Source: CAZVIK01 sp964627045
GTDB lineage: Bacteria > Acidobacteriota > Terriglobia > Bryobacterales > Bryobacteraceae
Length of the DNA stretch: 34,091 nucleotides
Direction: 5' to 3'
NCBI GenBank assembly: GCA_964627045.1
Contig: CAZVIK010000016.1
Span: 1 to 34,091, forward strand
Below the pieces are notes generated by a model that saw only the letters and a program-made list of their open reading frames with translations, searched no databases and was not told the origin of the DNA. Made by a program: the position numbers and the translations under genes. Numbering within the stretch: position 1 is the stretch's first letter; the number at the start of each line of letters is the position of its first letter. Below, piece after piece: positions 1-8,138 of the stretch.

Positions 1-146
1 AGAGACGCCGGGACGTTCAATGCGGCGGCAGGTCAAGAACTGTGCGACGGCCAGCGGTGGACCGCGGCGAACGGTGCGACTATGCTAAGAAATGGGGAGG
101 CTGGGCGCCGCACTTCCTATGTCCGCGGCGCGGGGAAAGGGAATGC

Positions 147-248
147 GTGACTGAACGGACGCTCTTGATCGGATTGATCGTGGTAGCCCTTGTCGTTCTT
201 TGGCTGTACCTGGCGCGCCGCAGGAGACGGACGAACATCTGGAAGTAG
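147..248 (+). CDS. Small single-pass membrane protein (33 aa)
   Basis: I do not recognise a family. The product is 33 residues from a GTG start. After a short polar N-terminus (VTER) comes one hydrophobic segment at about residues 5-22 (LLIGLIVVALVVLWLYLA), then a run of arginines and the tail TNIWK. This is the layout of a one-helix inner-membrane miniprotein with the positive end in the cytoplasm. A purine-rich ribosome site (ggggaaaggga) lies about 5 nt upstream of the GTG. A possible promoter is TGGACC at 58-63, a 17-nt spacer and TATGCT at 81-86. No co-directional neighbour is visible, because the next gene is on the opposite strand. The gene could be spurious, but the coherent membrane segment together with a good ribosome site argues for a real small protein. 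Confidence 0.45.
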   Translation: MTERTLLIGLIVVALVVLWLYLARRRRRTNIWK

Positions 249-303
249 CGGCGGATCGGCGGCGCCGGCACTCCGACGCAGGCGGGGCCTTCGAGGACGG
301 GGG

Positions 304-1458
304 CTAGGCGCCGGACGCGCTCAGGAACGCGTGCATTCGCGGCATCCACTGGCTGACCGGAATGCGTTGCGGACATTTCTCTTCACACTCGCGGCAGGCG
401 GTGCAGGCGCCGGCCTGGGCCGCCGGAAGAAGAAACAGCCGGTAGAGAAAGCGCGCGCCGGGCGCGTCGTCGTGCAGAAACGCGTCGTTGTAGAGTTCGA
501 AGTTGGTGGGGATATTCACACCGCTGGGGCAGGGCATACAGTAGTTGCACTTGGTGCAATCGACCGCCATCCGGTCCCGGTAGGCTGCACGAAGGCGTGA
601 AATGAACTCGTGGGCGGTCGGCCCCAACGAGCCGACAGCGGACCGGCTTGCGGCCATCAAGTTGGCTTCCACCTGTTCCATGGTGCTCATTCCGCTGAGA
701 ACGGTGGCGACTTCGGGCTGGTCCCAAATCCACTGCAACGCCCATTCGGCGGGCGAGCGCTGTTCCTCGCGCTGGCGGTAGAGCGCGGCCACGCTCTCGG
801 GAGGTTTGGCCAAACGGCCCCCGAGCAGGGGCTCCATCACGACGACGGCGACGCCCTTACTCGCAGCGAGCTGCATTCCGGCGGCGCCCGCCTGGTTGGC
901 GACATCCATGTAGTTGTACTGGATCTGGCAGAAGGTCCAACGGTCGTAACCGTTGAGGATCTCGGTGAACACATCGGCTTCGTCGTGGAAGGAGAAGCCC
1001 AGGTGGCCGATGCGGCCGTCGCGGATGGCGGCCTCGGCGCGCTCGATCAGGTTCAGCCCTAGCACCTTCTTCGTCCAGTTCTTGCGATCCAAGGCGTGGA
1101 GCAGGTAAAAGTCGATGTGATCGGTTCCCAAGCGGCGCAACGACTCGGCCAGGCAGCGGTCGAAGTCCTCCGGGCTGCGCACGATCCACAGCGGAGACTT
1201 GGTGGCGATCTTCACGCGGTCGCGGTAGCCGTCGCGCAGGGCCTTTCCGAGGACGACCTCGCTGACCCCATCGTGGTAGACGTAGGCGGTGTCGAGGTAG
1301 TTGACGCCCTCGTCGACGGCGCGGCGGATCATGGGAATCGCCAGGGATTCGTCGATGTCCGGGCCCGTGGCCTTCCCATTGCGCGTCGGAAGGCGCATGC
1401 ATCCGAATCCGAGCGCAGAGACACTCCAATCCAGCTTTCCAAAATTGCGAGACTGCAT
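304..1458 (-). CDS. Aldo/keto reductase with C-terminal 2x[4Fe-4S] ferredoxin domain
   Basis: A 384-residue cytoplasmic oxidoreductase. Residues 1 to about 285 form an aldo/keto reductase barrel with the classical tetrad visible as D56, Y61, K87 and H121 (motifs DTAYVY, ATKSP, LLHALD). The C-terminal ~85 residues carry two cysteine clusters, C301-C304-C307-C310 and C352-C355-C358-C362, each followed within a few residues by proline as in bacterial ferredoxins. This fusion is a known family of iron-sulfur aldo/keto reductases whose substrates are mostly unknown. The iron-sulfur part suggests electron exchange with ferredoxin-like partners besides NAD(P)H; that is inference. The ATG at 1456-1458 fits the family N-terminus (SRNFGKLDWSVSALGFGCMRL). 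No Shine-Dalgarno is obvious, and a -10-like TAGAAT lies 6 nt upstream. The gene seems to be transcribed alone. Confidence 0.9.
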   Translation of the reverse strand: MQSRNFGKLDWSVSALGFGCMRLPTRNGKATGPDIDESLAIPMIRRAVDEGVNYLDTAYVYHDGVSEVVLGKALRDGYRDRVKIATKSPLWIVRSPEDFDRCLAESLRRLGTDHIDFYLLHALDRKNWTKKVLGLNLIERAEAAIRDGRIGHLGFSFHDEADVFTEILNGYDRWTFCQIQYNYMDVANQAGAAGMQLAASKGVAVVVMEPLLGGRLAKPPESVAALYRQREEQRSPAEWALQWIWDQPEVATVLSGMSTMEQVEANLMAASRSAVGSLGPTAHEFISRLRAAYRDRMAVDCTKCNYCMPCPSGVNIPTNFELYNDAFLHDDAPGARFLYRLFLLPAAQAGACTACRECEEKCPQRIPVSQWMPRMHAFLSASGA

Positions 1459-1464
1459 AGTCCC

Positions 1465-1492
1465 ATTCTACGGTGGCGAGGCAGTGAGGCAA
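1465..1492 (-). promoter_or_regulatory. Predicted promoter of the aldo/keto reductase gene, leaderless type
   Basis: On the minus strand TTGCCT (1487-1492), a 16-nt spacer and TAGAAT (1465-1470) precede the ATG at 1458 by 6 nt. Transcription would begin at or next to the start codon. The -10 matches consensus at five of six positions and the -35 at four of six. Read by eye only. Confidence 0.4.
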
Positions 1493-1556
1493 TGATCCCC
1501 GGGAGGAACCGGCACCGCACTGCCGCGGACAGCGCGTCGATACTACCTGCGACGGT

Positions 1557-2543
1557 CTATTTCGCCGGACAGTCGGGGAACATGATCTGCACGGTCTGAT
1601 GGAGGTAACGCCGCCAGTTAGGCCAATCGTGCCCGCCGGTGCTCAGCACCCAGAAGTTCCGGATGCCGTAGTTGTTCACTATGGCCAGGATCTTCTGGCA
1701 GTTCTTCAGCGCAATGTCAGTCTCCCCGGCCGCGAAATATAACGGCACGCGGAACTGGTCGTTATAAGTTGGGTCCTTGAAAAGAGAAAGGTAGGCGTCC
1801 TCGAAGGCCTTCTGCGTCTCGGGTGTGGTGTGGCCGGAACTGTAGACGTACAGCTCGCTGAACAAATCCATCCGCGGCAGCCCAGTGTGCATGACCACGA
1901 ACCCGCCCATCGAGAGGCCGGCCAGCGCGCGACTGGTACGGTCGGCCCGCGTGCGGAAGTGACCGTCGACGTAAGGGATGATGTCCTTGGCGAACTCCTG
2001 AGTGCAGGCATCGTCCTTGCCGGGGGCCGAGGGGTTGCCGGTCGCACAGTCGCGGGTGTTCGGCATGACGACGATCATCGGTTTGGCCTTTCCCGCGGCG
2101 ATCAGATTGTCAAGAATGAGGTGGGCCGAGCCGCCGCTCTTCGGATCGGTCGAACTCCACTTGGAGTCGTCGTCGCCGCCGCCGTGGTTCAGATACAGGA
2201 CCGGATAGCGGGCCTCGGGGTTCCTCTCATAGTCCGGGGGCAGGTAGACGTGCATGCGCTTTTCGGCACCGGCGTAGTTCTTATACGTCGCCTGTTCCAA
2301 CTTGCCGTGGGGGACATTGGCGTCAGCATAGAAGACGGTCTCCTCGCGGCCCGGGAGAGCGGGCAGGATGGGAAGCGGGCACACGCCGGCCTTCGGCATT
2401 TCGCGCATCATGCCGCCGCGGCCCGGTGCGGGCTTGGCGTCTCCGGCGGGCGGGGCGGGGCGCTGGGCCCAAACGGCGGCGGCCACCAGGCCGGCGGCGA
2501 AGATGCCCGCGATGGTCCAGAACGAACGACGCAGAGGATTCAT
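1557..2543 (-). CDS. Secreted alpha/beta-hydrolase, esterase D / enterochelin-esterase-like
   Basis: A 328-residue exported hydrolase. The N-terminus NPLRRSFW followed by a hydrophobic stretch to about residue 26 (AAAVWAQ) is a typical signal peptide, then comes a proline/glycine-rich linker. The catalytic domain shows the nucleophile elbow GLSMGG with S211, a probable acid D276 (AGETD) and H305 (GGHDW). YPVLYLNHGGG around residue 113 fits the oxyanion region of the putative esterase family that includes enterochelin esterases, feruloyl esterases and esterase domains of xylanases. The natural substrate cannot be read from the sequence; a plant-polymer ester is plausible. The ATG at 2543 was chosen over longer in-frame extensions because ggaaggaga sits just upstream and the signal peptide begins there. 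It lies 113 nt downstream of the butyrate kinase gene and is probably expressed separately. Confidence 0.8.
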   Translation of the reverse strand: MNPLRRSFWTIAGIFAAGLVAAAVWAQRPAPPAGDAKPAPGRGGMMREMPKAGVCPLPILPALPGREETVFYADANVPHGKLEQATYKNYAGAEKRMHVYLPPDYERNPEARYPVLYLNHGGGDDDSKWSSTDPKSGGSAHLILDNLIAAGKAKPMIVVMPNTRDCATGNPSAPGKDDACTQEFAKDIIPYVDGHFRTRADRTSRALAGLSMGGFVVMHTGLPRMDLFSELYVYSSGHTTPETQKAFEDAYLSLFKDPTYNDQFRVPLYFAAGETDIALKNCQKILAIVNNYGIRNFWVLSTGGHDWPNWRRYLHQTVQIMFPDCPAK

Positions 2544-2656
2544 CAGAGTTCTCCTTCCATGTAATCGGCAACCGGCGCCTGTGCGCCTCCGACCGCGACA
2601 GGGCCTGAGCGGGCTCCCCCGTGACGGGGACAAACGACGGGCCGCGCGGCACCTCC

Positions 2657-3760
2657 TCAGTATGCAGCATGTGGAGTGCGGTGGTACTCGCGCACCGTTT
2701 CTTCGCCACGGAGGACCCGAAGCACGCCTTCGGCCAGCGCGCGCAACTCGTCCTCGCCTGGATAGACGGAGACCGGAGCGATCCATTCGACGCGCGGACG
2801 TATGGCGTCCACCAGGCGCGTGGAGTGCGCCATGCCGCCGGTGAGCAGCACTCCATCGACGCGGCCGGTCAATACAGCGGCCATCGCCCCGACTTCCTTT
2901 GCGATCTGGGAAACCATGGCTTCGAAGACCAGGGCCGCGCGGCTGTCACCGGCGTCGATGCGGCGCTCCACCTCCGCCAGATCCTTGGTGCCGAGATAGG
3001 AATACAGACCGCCTTCGCTCTGAAGCATGGCGTAAACCTGCTCCTTGGTGAAGCGTCCGCTGAAACACAAACGCACCAGTTCCCGCGTGGGCAGCGAGCC
3101 GGCGCGCTCGGCGGAAAAGGGCCCCTCGTTGCCGGGGTCCGCCACATCAAGCATGCGGCCGTCCGCGTGGGCCGAAACCGAGATGCCGCTGCCCATGTTG
3201 GCGACAACCAAACGCAGTTCCTGGTGCGCCGTTTGGCGCTCGCGCGCGAAGCGCCGGATGACCGCGCGGGTGTTGAGCGCGTGCCATTGGCACTGCCGCT
3301 CAATCAAGGCCAAGCCGGAAAGCAGGGCGTGCTCGGGCCACTCCATGACGCTGACAGGGTCGACGATGAACGCCCCGACGCCGGCCTTATCGGCGATGGC
3401 GCGCGCCAGAAAGGCGCCGAGATTGGAGGCGTGTTCCAGCCGCGGCGTGAGCCGCAACTCCTCCAGCATGGCGTCGTTGACGGCGTAGGCGCCGCCAGAC
3501 ACCGGGCCGATGGAAGCGCCGCGTCCCGCAATCGCGTCGAAACACCGGGCCGCGTAGCCGGCCGACTGGATCTCCTCCTCGATCAACTTCAGACGGAACG
3601 AAAATTGATCCAGGATGGGACGTCCGCGAAACGGCGCCAGATCGGCATCCGAGTGGCGGACATTCCAGGAGCGTTCCTGCCGGCTGCCTGCGAACACGGC
3701 GAACTTGGTGGAAGTGGAGCCGGGATTCACGGCGAGCACCCGGAAGTCATCCCGCCGCAC
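2657..3760 (-). CDS. buk: Butyrate kinase / acetate-kinase-family acyl kinase
   Basis: Transfers phosphate from an acyl phosphate (butyryl, isobutyryl or aryl-acyl phosphate) to ADP, giving free acid and ATP in the cytoplasm. The 367-residue protein opens with LAVNPGSTSTK (residues 9-19), the acetate/butyrate kinase phosphate-binding signature. It also has the ASKHA-type segments VVANMGSGISV and LLTGGMAHSTR. Its length fits butyrate kinase (about 355-360) better than acetate kinase (about 400). The GTG at 3760 is the sensible start. It lies inside the 3' end of the preceding phosphotransacylase gene (14-nt overlap), implying translational coupling, and it places the nucleotide-binding strand at the expected distance. 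It is the last gene of the thiolase-iorA-iorB-ptb-buk unit. Acyl-chain specificity is inferred from family and partner, not proven. Confidence 0.9.
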   Translation of the reverse strand: MRRDDFRVLAVNPGSTSTKFAVFAGSRQERSWNVRHSDADLAPFRGRPILDQFSFRLKLIEEEIQSAGYAARCFDAIAGRGASIGPVSGGAYAVNDAMLEELRLTPRLEHASNLGAFLARAIADKAGVGAFIVDPVSVMEWPEHALLSGLALIERQCQWHALNTRAVIRRFARERQTAHQELRLVVANMGSGISVSAHADGRMLDVADPGNEGPFSAERAGSLPTRELVRLCFSGRFTKEQVYAMLQSEGGLYSYLGTKDLAEVERRIDAGDSRAALVFEAMVSQIAKEVGAMAAVLTGRVDGVLLTGGMAHSTRLVDAIRPRVEWIAPVSVYPGEDELRALAEGVLRVLRGEETVREYHRTPHAAY

Positions 3761-4646
3761 AGAGCACCCCCATGGCGATGGCGTTGAGCTTGTCGGCGGC
3801 GCTCTCCACCCGCGAGGGGATGAGAACGGGGACCCGCGCGCCGACAATCACGTGGGCGCAATCTGCCTGAAGGAAATACTTCACCGCCTTGCCGAGAAGG
3901 TTTCCGGCCTCGATGGTGGGAACGATCAGGCAGTCGGCGTGTCCCGCAACCACGCTGACGATTCCTTTGGCGCGCGCCGCCGATTCGAACAACGCGTTGT
4001 CCAGGGCGAGCGGTCCGAACACGTCCGCTTCGCCGAATTGGCCGCCGGCGCCCATGGCGGTGAGCGCCTGGGCGTCGAGGGTCGAGGGAACCGACGGCAG
4101 CACGGCTTCGGTAGCGCTCATGATGGCGACTTTCGGACGCCGCAAGCCAAGCGTATGCATCACCCCGATGGCGTTGCGGACGATCTCCGCCTTCTGTTCC
4201 AGAGTCGGGGCGACGTTGAGACCGGCGTCGGAGACCGCCAGGAGCCGGCGGCCGCCCTCCTGGGGGTATTCAAACAAAAAGACGTCGCTCAGCAGGCGGC
4301 CGGTGCGCAAGCCGGTCTCCCGATCCAGCACGGCGCGCATCAACTGATCCGTGCGGATATGCCCCTTCATGAGGATGTCCGCCTCGCCGTTTCGGACCAA
4401 GCGGACAGCGGTTCCCGCGGGGTCGGCCGGAGCGTCCACGACGCAGACGCCGGTGGGGAGTGCCCCGCCCGTCATGGCGCGAATGCGCTCGGCGTTGCCG
4501 GTCAAGACGGCGGTGGCGATGCCAAGCCGCACAGCATCCAGCGCGGCCGCGAGGGCTACTTCGTCGTCCGCCGCCGCGACAGCGACGCGGCGCGGACCGA
4601 GTTGCTGAGCACGCCGGCGCAGGTCGTCGAAGCAGGCGATGATCAT
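3747..4646 (-). CDS. ptb: Phosphate butyryl/acetyltransferase family enzyme
   Basis: Converts acyl-CoA plus phosphate to acyl phosphate plus CoA, feeding the kinase encoded directly downstream. The protein has 299 residues, the length of phosphate butyryltransferases and much shorter than multidomain phosphotransacetylases. Family segments include DILMKGHIRTDQLMRAVLD in the first half and PKVAIMSATEAVLP, VVAGHADCLIVPTIEAGN and a C-terminal ADCAHVIVGARVPVLIPSR, which belong to the PTA/PTB fold. The gene starts 11 nt after iorB and overlaps butyrate kinase by 14 nt, so the two products are probably made together. A true phosphotransacetylase is less likely because the partner is of butyrate kinase type. 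Confidence 0.9.
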   Translation of the reverse strand: MIIACFDDLRRRAQQLGPRRVAVAAADDEVALAAALDAVRLGIATAVLTGNAERIRAMTGGALPTGVCVVDAPADPAGTAVRLVRNGEADILMKGHIRTDQLMRAVLDRETGLRTGRLLSDVFLFEYPQEGGRRLLAVSDAGLNVAPTLEQKAEIVRNAIGVMHTLGLRRPKVAIMSATEAVLPSVPSTLDAQALTAMGAGGQFGEADVFGPLALDNALFESAARAKGIVSVVAGHADCLIVPTIEAGNLLGKAVKYFLQADCAHVIVGARVPVLIPSRVESAADKLNAIAMGVLCAAG

Positions 4647-4657
4647 CGCAGGACGCC

Positions 4658-5131
4658 TCAGCCGTTCCTGCCGGCGGCGAAGGCCGCCAGGTTAACCTCG
4701 TGCAGCTTTTCCTCGAGATTGGCGAGAATCGCCTTGTGCCAGGCGGGCACGGAAAACTCCAGGTGGCGGCTCAGGATGCCGAGCAGAGCCACGTTGAGGC
4801 TCCGCTTGTTTGCCAGCCGGGTGGCGTCGAACCGCTGCGGCTCGATCAGAACCCCATTCGGTCTGAGCGCGGCGCGGGCGACTTCCACCTGGCTGGATTC
4901 CAGAACCACCAGGAAATCCGCCTCATCGGAGGGAACCATCGGGCTAAACACCTTGGGGCCGAAGCGAACGTCGCTGGTAACCGATCCGCCGCGCTGGCTC
5001 ATGCCATGGAGTTCGCTCTTCTTGACGTCGAGGCCGGCGTCCAGCGCGAGGGAGGCGATGATGTCGGAGGCTTTCAATACTCCCTGGCCGCCCAGTCCGG
5101 CGATAACGATGTTAGTTACCTTGCTGCTCAT
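4658..5131 (-). CDS. iorB: Indolepyruvate:ferredoxin oxidoreductase beta subunit (2-oxoacid oxidoreductase gamma-type domain)
   Basis: The small subunit of a 2-oxoacid:ferredoxin oxidoreductase, pairing with the alpha subunit encoded upstream. The 157 residues contain the hallmark IVIAGLGGQGVLKASDI (8-24) and KSELHGMSQRGGSVTSDVRFG (38-58), which define the gamma/beta domain of pyruvate- and indolepyruvate-oxidising enzymes. It is shorter than the roughly 190-200 residues I expect for IorB, mainly after the core fold. The start codon lies within the last 20 nt of iorA, a tight overlap implying coupled translation. The likely substrate class is aryl pyruvates from tryptophan, phenylalanine and tyrosine; other 2-oxoacids are possible. 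Confidence 0.87.
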   Translation of the reverse strand: MSSKVTNIVIAGLGGQGVLKASDIIASLALDAGLDVKKSELHGMSQRGGSVTSDVRFGPKVFSPMVPSDEADFLVVLESSQVEVARAALRPNGVLIEPQRFDATRLANKRSLNVALLGILSRHLEFSVPAWHKAILANLEEKLHEVNLAAFAAGRNG

Positions 5132-6740
5132 TGCACCTCTCGTATTCCCGGATGGATCGGACCGCGAGCAGGCATTCGCGACGGGCGACGATGACGGAGA
5201 GCTGACGCTGATCCAGGCAGCGGCGGACGAGTTCCTGGAAGGCCTGTTGGCTGAGCGTGGGGTCGATCACGTGGAGATCGGCGACGCCGGCGGCGCGGAT
5301 CATTTCGTCGATCGAAACCTTGCCGCCGCGCTTGTGATCGAGCGCGCGGCCGGTTCCGGGGTGCTCCTGGAAGCCCGTCATCGCCGTGGTGCCGTTGTCG
5401 AGGATGATCACGAGGTGGCCCGAGGGCGGCGGGTTGTAGACCATCTCGACCAGTCCGGTGAGGCCGCTGTGGAGGAAGGTGCTGTCCCCGATCACGCTGA
5501 CGACGCGGCGCGCCTGGTCCGGCGGAAGCACGTGGCGCATGCCGAGCCCAGCGCCGATGGAGGCCCCCATGCACAATATGGAATCCACGGCCTCGAACGG
5601 GGGCAGCGCCCCGAGGCCGTAACAGCCGATGTCGCCCGAAACGATGCAGCCGAGGTCCCGGAGCGCGGCGAAAACACTGCGGTGCGGGCACCCCTGGCAA
5701 AGCTCCGGCGGCTTGCCGGGAACGGGCTTGGGCTCGGGCGTGGTATCCCGATTCACGATGCGGCGCACCCGGTCCACGTTGAGCTCTCCGAAGCGGTACA
5801 TCTCGGGCTTGCCTTCCACACGGATACCTGCCGCCAGGGCCGCCTCCACGAGGTAGGGATCGCCCTCCTCGACAACCAGACAGCGTTCGACGCCCGCCGC
5901 GAATCGCCGCATCAGTTCCAGCGGCATTGGGTAGGTCATTCCAAGCCGCAGGACGGACGCCTCCGGCGCGGCCTCCCTCACGTGTTGGAAGGAGATCCCC
6001 GAAGTGATGACGCCGAGCGCGGTGGAGCCGTCCACGACGGAGTTGAGCGCGGATGTCTCGTTCCAATCCGCCATCGCGGCCAACTTACGGCGAAGCCGGT
6101 GGTGGGCGGGCCGCGCGTAGGCCGGGATCATGACGCGGGCCGCGAAATCGCGCACGAAGGCCGGGGGCTTTGGCGGGGCGCAGGGCGCGGCCTTTGACCG
6201 CTCAACAACGGTCTTGGCATGGCAGACGCGCGTGGTGATCCGCAGGAGAACCGGCGTCTGCCACCGCTCGGAGATCTCGATCGCGCGCAGAGTAAAGTCG
6301 TAGGCCTCCTGGGAGTCAGACGGCTCGAGCATGGGGATGCCGGCTGCGACGGCGAAGCGGCGGTTGTCCTGCTCGTTCTGGCTTGAAGCGAGGCCGGGAT
6401 CGTCGGCGGAAACGATGACGAGCGCGCCTTGCACGCCGGTGTAGGCCACCGTGAACAGCGGGTCGGCCGCGACGTTCAGGCCCACGTGCTTCATGGTGCA
6501 GATGGCGCGCCCGCCCGCATAGGCCACGCCGACGGCGACCTCCAGCGCGACCTTCTCATTCGGGGCCCATTGCGCCTTGCCCCCGTACTCGGACAGCGCC
6601 TCCAGAATCTCGGTCGAAGGCGTCCCGGGATACCCGGTTCCCAGGTGGACGCCTGCGTCCAGGGAAGCGAGGGCGATGGCCTCATCACCGCTGAGCAGGA
6701 TCCTGGCCGCGCGGTCCTCGCCGGCTTTTAGCTTTCCCAT
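5112..6740 (-). CDS. iorA: Indolepyruvate:ferredoxin oxidoreductase alpha subunit, lacking the C-terminal ferredoxin domain
   Basis: A thiamine-diphosphate subunit that oxidatively decarboxylates aryl 2-oxoacids to acyl-CoA. The 542 residues show the pyrimidine-binding domain first (GYPGTPSTEI at 36-45, NEKVALE at 61-67, KHVGLN at 84-89), then the middle transketolase C-like domain. The pyrophosphate-binding domain follows, with ELCQGCPHR near 346-354, GDIGCYGLG near 369-377 and the thiamine motif running from GDS (418) to DNGTTAMTG (448-456). Archaeal and many bacterial IorA proteins continue with an 8-iron ferredoxin module of about 60 residues. Here the protein stops shortly after VIVARREC with no CxxCxxCxxxCP. 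The overlap with iorB leaves no room for a frameshifted remnant. Start ATG at 6740, 9 nt after thiolase. Confidence 0.9.
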   Translation of the reverse strand: MGKLKAGEDRAARILLSGDEAIALASLDAGVHLGTGYPGTPSTEILEALSEYGGKAQWAPNEKVALEVAVGVAYAGGRAICTMKHVGLNVAADPLFTVAYTGVQGALVIVSADDPGLASSQNEQDNRRFAVAAGIPMLEPSDSQEAYDFTLRAIEISERWQTPVLLRITTRVCHAKTVVERSKAAPCAPPKPPAFVRDFAARVMIPAYARPAHHRLRRKLAAMADWNETSALNSVVDGSTALGVITSGISFQHVREAAPEASVLRLGMTYPMPLELMRRFAAGVERCLVVEEGDPYLVEAALAAGIRVEGKPEMYRFGELNVDRVRRIVNRDTTPEPKPVPGKPPELCQGCPHRSVFAALRDLGCIVSGDIGCYGLGALPPFEAVDSILCMGASIGAGLGMRHVLPPDQARRVVSVIGDSTFLHSGLTGLVEMVYNPPPSGHLVIILDNGTTAMTGFQEHPGTGRALDHKRGGKVSIDEMIRAAGVADLHVIDPTLSQQAFQELVRRCLDQRQLSVIVARRECLLAVRSIREYERCNEQQGN

Positions 6741-6749
6741 CCCAATCCA

Positions 6750-7931
6750 TCAACCTCTCTCGACGGCCAGGGCGACGCCCATGCCGCCGCCAACGCACAG
6801 TGTAGCGAGCCCGCGGCGCGCTCCGCGGCGCTTCATTTCGTACAGCAAAGTAACCAGGATACGGCAGCCGGAGGCGCCGATGGGATGTCCGATGGCGATG
6901 GCTCCGCCGTTGACATTCACTTTATCCAGGTCCCAGCCCATCAGCTTGTTGACGGCGCAGGCTTGGGCGGCGAAGGCCTCGTTGGCTTCGATGAGATCCA
7001 GGTCCCCGGCGCGCCAGCCGGCGCGTTCCAGACAGCGGCGGGAAGCGTAGACCGGGCCGAGTCCCATGAGCTTGGGGTCGAGGCCGGCGACGGCATAGGC
7101 GGCAATCCGTGCCAGCGGCTTGAGGCCCAACGCCTCGGCCCTGGCGGCGGGCATGACGACGACCGCCGCCGCGCCGTCGTTGATGCCCGAGGCGTTGCCC
7201 GCGGTAACCGAGCCGTCCTTGGCGAAGGCCGGCTTCAATCCGGCCATCGCCTCGAGCGTAGCGCCGTGCCGGATGTACTCATCCTCGTCAAACGCCAGCG
7301 GATCGCCCTTGCGCCGGGAGATGAGGACGGGGACGATCTCATCCCTGAAACGGCCGCCCTTCCGGGCCGCCTCGGCCTTGTTCTGCGACGCAACGGCGAA
7401 GAGATCCTGTTCGCTGCGCGAAATCGAGTGCTCGCGCGCCACGTTCTCCGCGGTGACGCCCATATGGTAAGCGTTGTAGACGTCCCACAGGCCGTCGGTG
7501 ATCATACTGTCGGTGAGTTTCGCCTCTCCCAAACGGAAGCCCTCGCGTGAGCCGGACAGGACGTGCGGCGCGGCGCTCATGTTTTCCTGCCCGCCGGCAA
7601 CCACGATTTCGGCGCTTCCGGCGGCAATTGCGTCGGCGGCCAGCATCACCGCGCGCAACCCGGAACCGCAGACCATGTTGATGGTCATCGAAGGGACTTC
7701 CGGCGGAATACCGGCTTTGATCGCGGCCTGGCGCGCAGGGTTCTGGCCGAGTCCGGCGGTCAGCACGTTGCCCATGATGACTTCGCTCACGGCACCGGGA
7801 GCGACGCCCGCCCTTTCCAACGCGGCGCGGATGGCGACGGCGCCCAGTTCGGGGGCCGGAGTCCCCGCCAGTGTGCCCAAGAACTTTCCGACCGCCGTTC
7901 GTGCGGCGGACACAATCGCGATGCCGGTCAT
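6750..7931 (-). CDS. Acetyl-CoA C-acetyltransferase (thiolase)
   Basis: A biosynthetic- or degradative-type thiolase catalysing reversible condensation or cleavage of acyl-CoA units. From the ATG at 7931 it is 393 residues, the standard length. All catalytic elements are visible: the nucleophile C88 in NMVCGSGLRA, NEAFAAQ, H349 in GHPIGASG and the second cysteine C379 in TLCVGGGMG. The ATG was preferred over a TTG three codons upstream because MTGIAIVSAARTAVGKF is the normal family start. It is the first gene of the operon with iorA, iorB, ptb and buk, with only 9 nt before iorA. In that setting it could supply or consume acetyl-CoA, or cleave a 3-ketoacyl-CoA whose product goes to the ptb/buk pair. 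Chain length cannot be read from sequence. Confidence 0.93.
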   Translation of the reverse strand: MTGIAIVSAARTAVGKFLGTLAGTPAPELGAVAIRAALERAGVAPGAVSEVIMGNVLTAGLGQNPARQAAIKAGIPPEVPSMTINMVCGSGLRAVMLAADAIAAGSAEIVVAGGQENMSAAPHVLSGSREGFRLGEAKLTDSMITDGLWDVYNAYHMGVTAENVAREHSISRSEQDLFAVASQNKAEAARKGGRFRDEIVPVLISRRKGDPLAFDEDEYIRHGATLEAMAGLKPAFAKDGSVTAGNASGINDGAAAVVVMPAARAEALGLKPLARIAAYAVAGLDPKLMGLGPVYASRRCLERAGWRAGDLDLIEANEAFAAQACAVNKLMGWDLDKVNVNGGAIAIGHPIGASGCRILVTLLYEMKRRGARRGLATLCVGGGMGVALAVERG

Positions 7932-8138
7932 AGTCTTCAAGTTCCTGAACTCGGCGACGGCCCCGGGCGTTCGTCAAGCCCCGCCAAACCCCCTTTTACA
8001 GCCGATCGCCCAAGCACCCGCTCACTATGATAGCGGTTGCCGCGGCGGCCGCATGTTGGTGTGCGTAGGCGGGGATACCGGCGTCGAGGCGCGCTGCCGC
8101 AGGGGGATCCGGCCGTGCGGGAGATCGAAGGCCCAAAG

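Noticed and set aside
2590..2640. CCCCG-TGA-CGGGG hairpin between buk and the esterase gene as a terminator
   Set aside because: No T tract follows on the transcribed strand and the stem is only five pairs.
3615..6197. Very long plus-strand open frame (860 codons) opposite buk, ptb, iorB and iorA
   Set aside because: It is the antisense of four clear family members, has no recognisable domain and arises from the high GC content that removes stop codons.
8027..8032. Minus-strand TATCAT as promoter of the thiolase operon
   Set aside because: The hexamer is good, but no -35 of any quality lies 16-19 nt upstream and it sits inside a small palindrome, so the assignment would be a guess.
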